Of a stretch of DNA of 14,435 bases, positions 13,190-14,435 are shown in pieces. The stretch comes from Methanobacteriota archaeon (GTDB lineage Archaea > Thermoplasmatota > Poseidoniia > Poseidoniales > Poseidoniaceae). The notes below the pieces were generated by a model, which saw only the letters and a program-made list of their open reading frames with translations, searched no databases and had not been told where the DNA came from. Made by a program: the position numbers and the translations under genes. The first letter of the stretch is position 1. Every line of letters starts with the position of its first letter. Location of the stretch: positions 38,554-52,988 of the forward strand of contig PBHQ01000018.1 of the NCBI GenBank assembly GCA_002719475.1. Direction: 5' to 3'.

Positions 13190-14435
13190 AGACATGTTGT
13201 TGAATCAATTCCCGAAGGATTTGGCTGACTTCTTTGCCGTCGACTCCCTTAGATTGAGACATAACGATACCCATCAATGGTCCAATAGCTGCCACCCCTC
13301 GTTCCTTAACGAAATCAATTCTGTCATTGACTATCTCCTCAATCATCTCCCTTAATGCCCCAGCATCAGCAGGTTCCAATCCTAATTCGCCAGCCCTCTG
13401 TGCTGCTATATCGAGAAATACTGAGAGCGCCGCTTCATTCATCGCATTCCTCCAAGCACCCCCTTGTACGAGGTCCTCAGCAAGTTCGAATTCTGCCTCT
13501 CTAGCTAACAAACCCTGTTCTCTCAGATATTGCATGGCGATACACAAAGCTGGCGGAACGTTAGCCGGAGAAGTCAACAACAATGTTGCAAGGGCTTTGC
13601 CTGAAACTCCTTCCAAGCCAAGGTAGCCCTCAATTCCAGACAATAATTCATCATCTAACTCCCGGGCCAAGATCTGTTTACTTTGATCTGCACTCAAATC
13701 CGTATTCTGTAACCTCGCGTTCCTTTGCTCTGAAGTCAATGGTGGATTCGATGCCGCTCTCTCCCACCTTTCTAATGGTAATACGAAGGGAGGAACATCT
13801 GTCTCGGGGTACATCCTTGCCCCACCGGGAAGTGGGCGCAGCGGCGCAGTGGTTCCATCCTCTGGCTCACCTTTCTTCACCACTACATTCCTGACTTCCT
13901 GGGGTATACGATGCCAAGCTAGGAGGGCTCTTTCATGTACTGATTCAAGTGCTAATTCTGCCTGCCAATGAGGGGCTGCACAAAGAACAAATGCTGTATT
14001 TTCAGACAAAGAGGTCAATCTTTGTATTGCTTCAATATCTGAAGATTCTATCCCATATGCTGGTAACTCATCTGAGTGGAAGATTCCTTTCACCCCTGCC
14101 AATCGTGCGGCTCCTGCTAATTCTCTCCCAAGTCTAGGAAGTTGGGAGCCTTGAGTATCGAGAACCTTGGAGCCAAGACGACCTGCAAGGTATGGTAAGG
14201 GCAGCAACAGAATTTTTCCATTTGATGCCAAAGTAGTTTGAATCATATTGGAGGTTGAGGATTCAAAAACCTCAGTAACATCATGAATCTCTAATGGCAA
14301 AGCTGCGTTAACTGCTGTACGAACAATCTCTTCATCTCCCTCGAGAGTATCGCTTCTGTCCGGAGGTAGGGCTGGTAAACCCAACTCACTACGCAACTCG
14401 TTAGCCAAACGATAGAAATGCAATTGTCTAGCCAT
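13188..14435 (-). CDS. gatE: Glu-tRNA(Gln) amidotransferase subunit E, 5'-truncated by window edge
   Basis: GatE, with the asparaginase-like GatD, converts Glu-tRNA(Gln) to Gln-tRNA(Gln) in archaea, which mostly lack glutaminyl-tRNA synthetase. The 415 residues in the window are the middle and C-terminus; full GatE is about 600-630 residues, so the N-terminal part of the GatB/E kinase-like catalytic domain lies off the right edge. The methionine at the edge is internal, since the following RQLHFYRLANELRS matches a mid-protein region. Visible signatures: the GatE-specific inserted domain around residues 45-165 (GVKGIFHSDELPAYGI), the GatB/E signature PLPGGARMYPETD at 201-213, and the C-terminal YqeY-like tail domain with IGPLMGIVMSQSKGVDGKEV near 384-403. 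The inserted domain and its DELPAYGI phrase separate GatE from bacterial GatB. It is the first visible gene of the leftward run. Confidence 0.95.
   Translation of the reverse strand: MARQLHFYRLANELRSELGLPALPPDRSDTLEGDEEIVRTAVNAALPLEIHDVTEVFESSTSNMIQTTLASNGKILLLPLPYLAGRLGSKVLDTQGSQLPRLGRELAGAARLAGVKGIFHSDELPAYGIESSDIEAIQRLTSLSENTAFVLCAAPHWQAELALESVHERALLAWHRIPQEVRNVVVKKGEPEDGTTAPLRPLPGGARMYPETDVPPFVLPLERWERAASNPPLTSEQRNARLQNTDLSADQSKQILARELDDELLSGIEGYLGLEGVSGKALATLLLTSPANVPPALCIAMQYLREQGLLAREAEFELAEDLVQGGAWRNAMNEAALSVFLDIAAQRAGELGLEPADAGALREMIEEIVNDRIDFVKERGVAAIGPLMGIVMSQSKGVDGKEVSQILRELIQQHV

Noticed and set aside
1..14435. Mobile element, CRISPR array or defence island.
   Set aside because: No transposase, integrase, Cas protein, terminal inverted repeats or regularly spaced direct repeats were seen. 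The AddAB-type pair is better read as a repair enzyme, though such enzymes also degrade foreign linear DNA.
14400..14435. The ATG at the right edge as the true start of the amidotransferase gene.
   Set aside because: The residues after it match the middle of GatE, and about 200 residues of catalytic domain would be missing, so the gene is cut by the window edge.

Overview
The window comes from an archaeon, most likely a marine group II/Poseidoniales-type euryarchaeon. The archaeal call rests on GatE (the archaeal Glu-tRNA(Gln) amidotransferase subunit), a TFB-like transcription factor and two Pth2-type peptidyl-tRNA hydrolases. The finer placement is inference from the mix of core archaeal genes with bacterial-type genes and signal-peptide or membrane-anchored surface proteins. 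Coding is dense: ten genes, and only one non-coding stretch longer than 300 bases (about 5875-6274).

Layout. Positions 1-5868 hold a leftward, translationally coupled pair: an AddB-like nuclease/scaffold gene followed, with a 4-base ATGA overlap, by an AddA-like UvrD-superfamily helicase whose 3' end lies off the left edge. Together they look like a RecBCD/AddAB-type double-strand-break end-processing enzyme, which is not the usual archaeal solution (HerA-NurA with Mre11-Rad50). A 400-base divergent region with a perfect 10-bp-arm palindrome and a smaller dyad separates this pair from a rightward divergent TFB-like gene. That gene is followed by a membrane-anchored thioredoxin-fold protein, whose 3' end overlaps the tail of a leftward threonine aldolase gene. 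Upstream of the aldolase gene is a first Pth2 gene with an N-terminal hydrophobic extension. Divergent from that Pth2 gene is a small ferritin-like gene, which ends exactly against a second, normal-length Pth2 gene.

The right third is one leftward run: gatE (5' end off the right edge), a secreted or membrane PQQ-type beta-propeller protein (9-base gap), an ECF-transporter S-component-like membrane protein, and the second Pth2 (4-base gap). gatE and pth2 both serve translation (charging Gln-tRNA and recycling peptidyl-tRNA). The two genes between them face the membrane or cell exterior, so the run is probably co-transcribed rather than one pathway.

The main points of interest are the archaeal AddAB-type pair with an apparently intact nuclease and iron-sulfur site, the divergent TFB head-to-head with it across a palindrome, the two Pth2 paralogues of different architecture, and a ferritin-like protein with two apparently substituted di-iron ligands.
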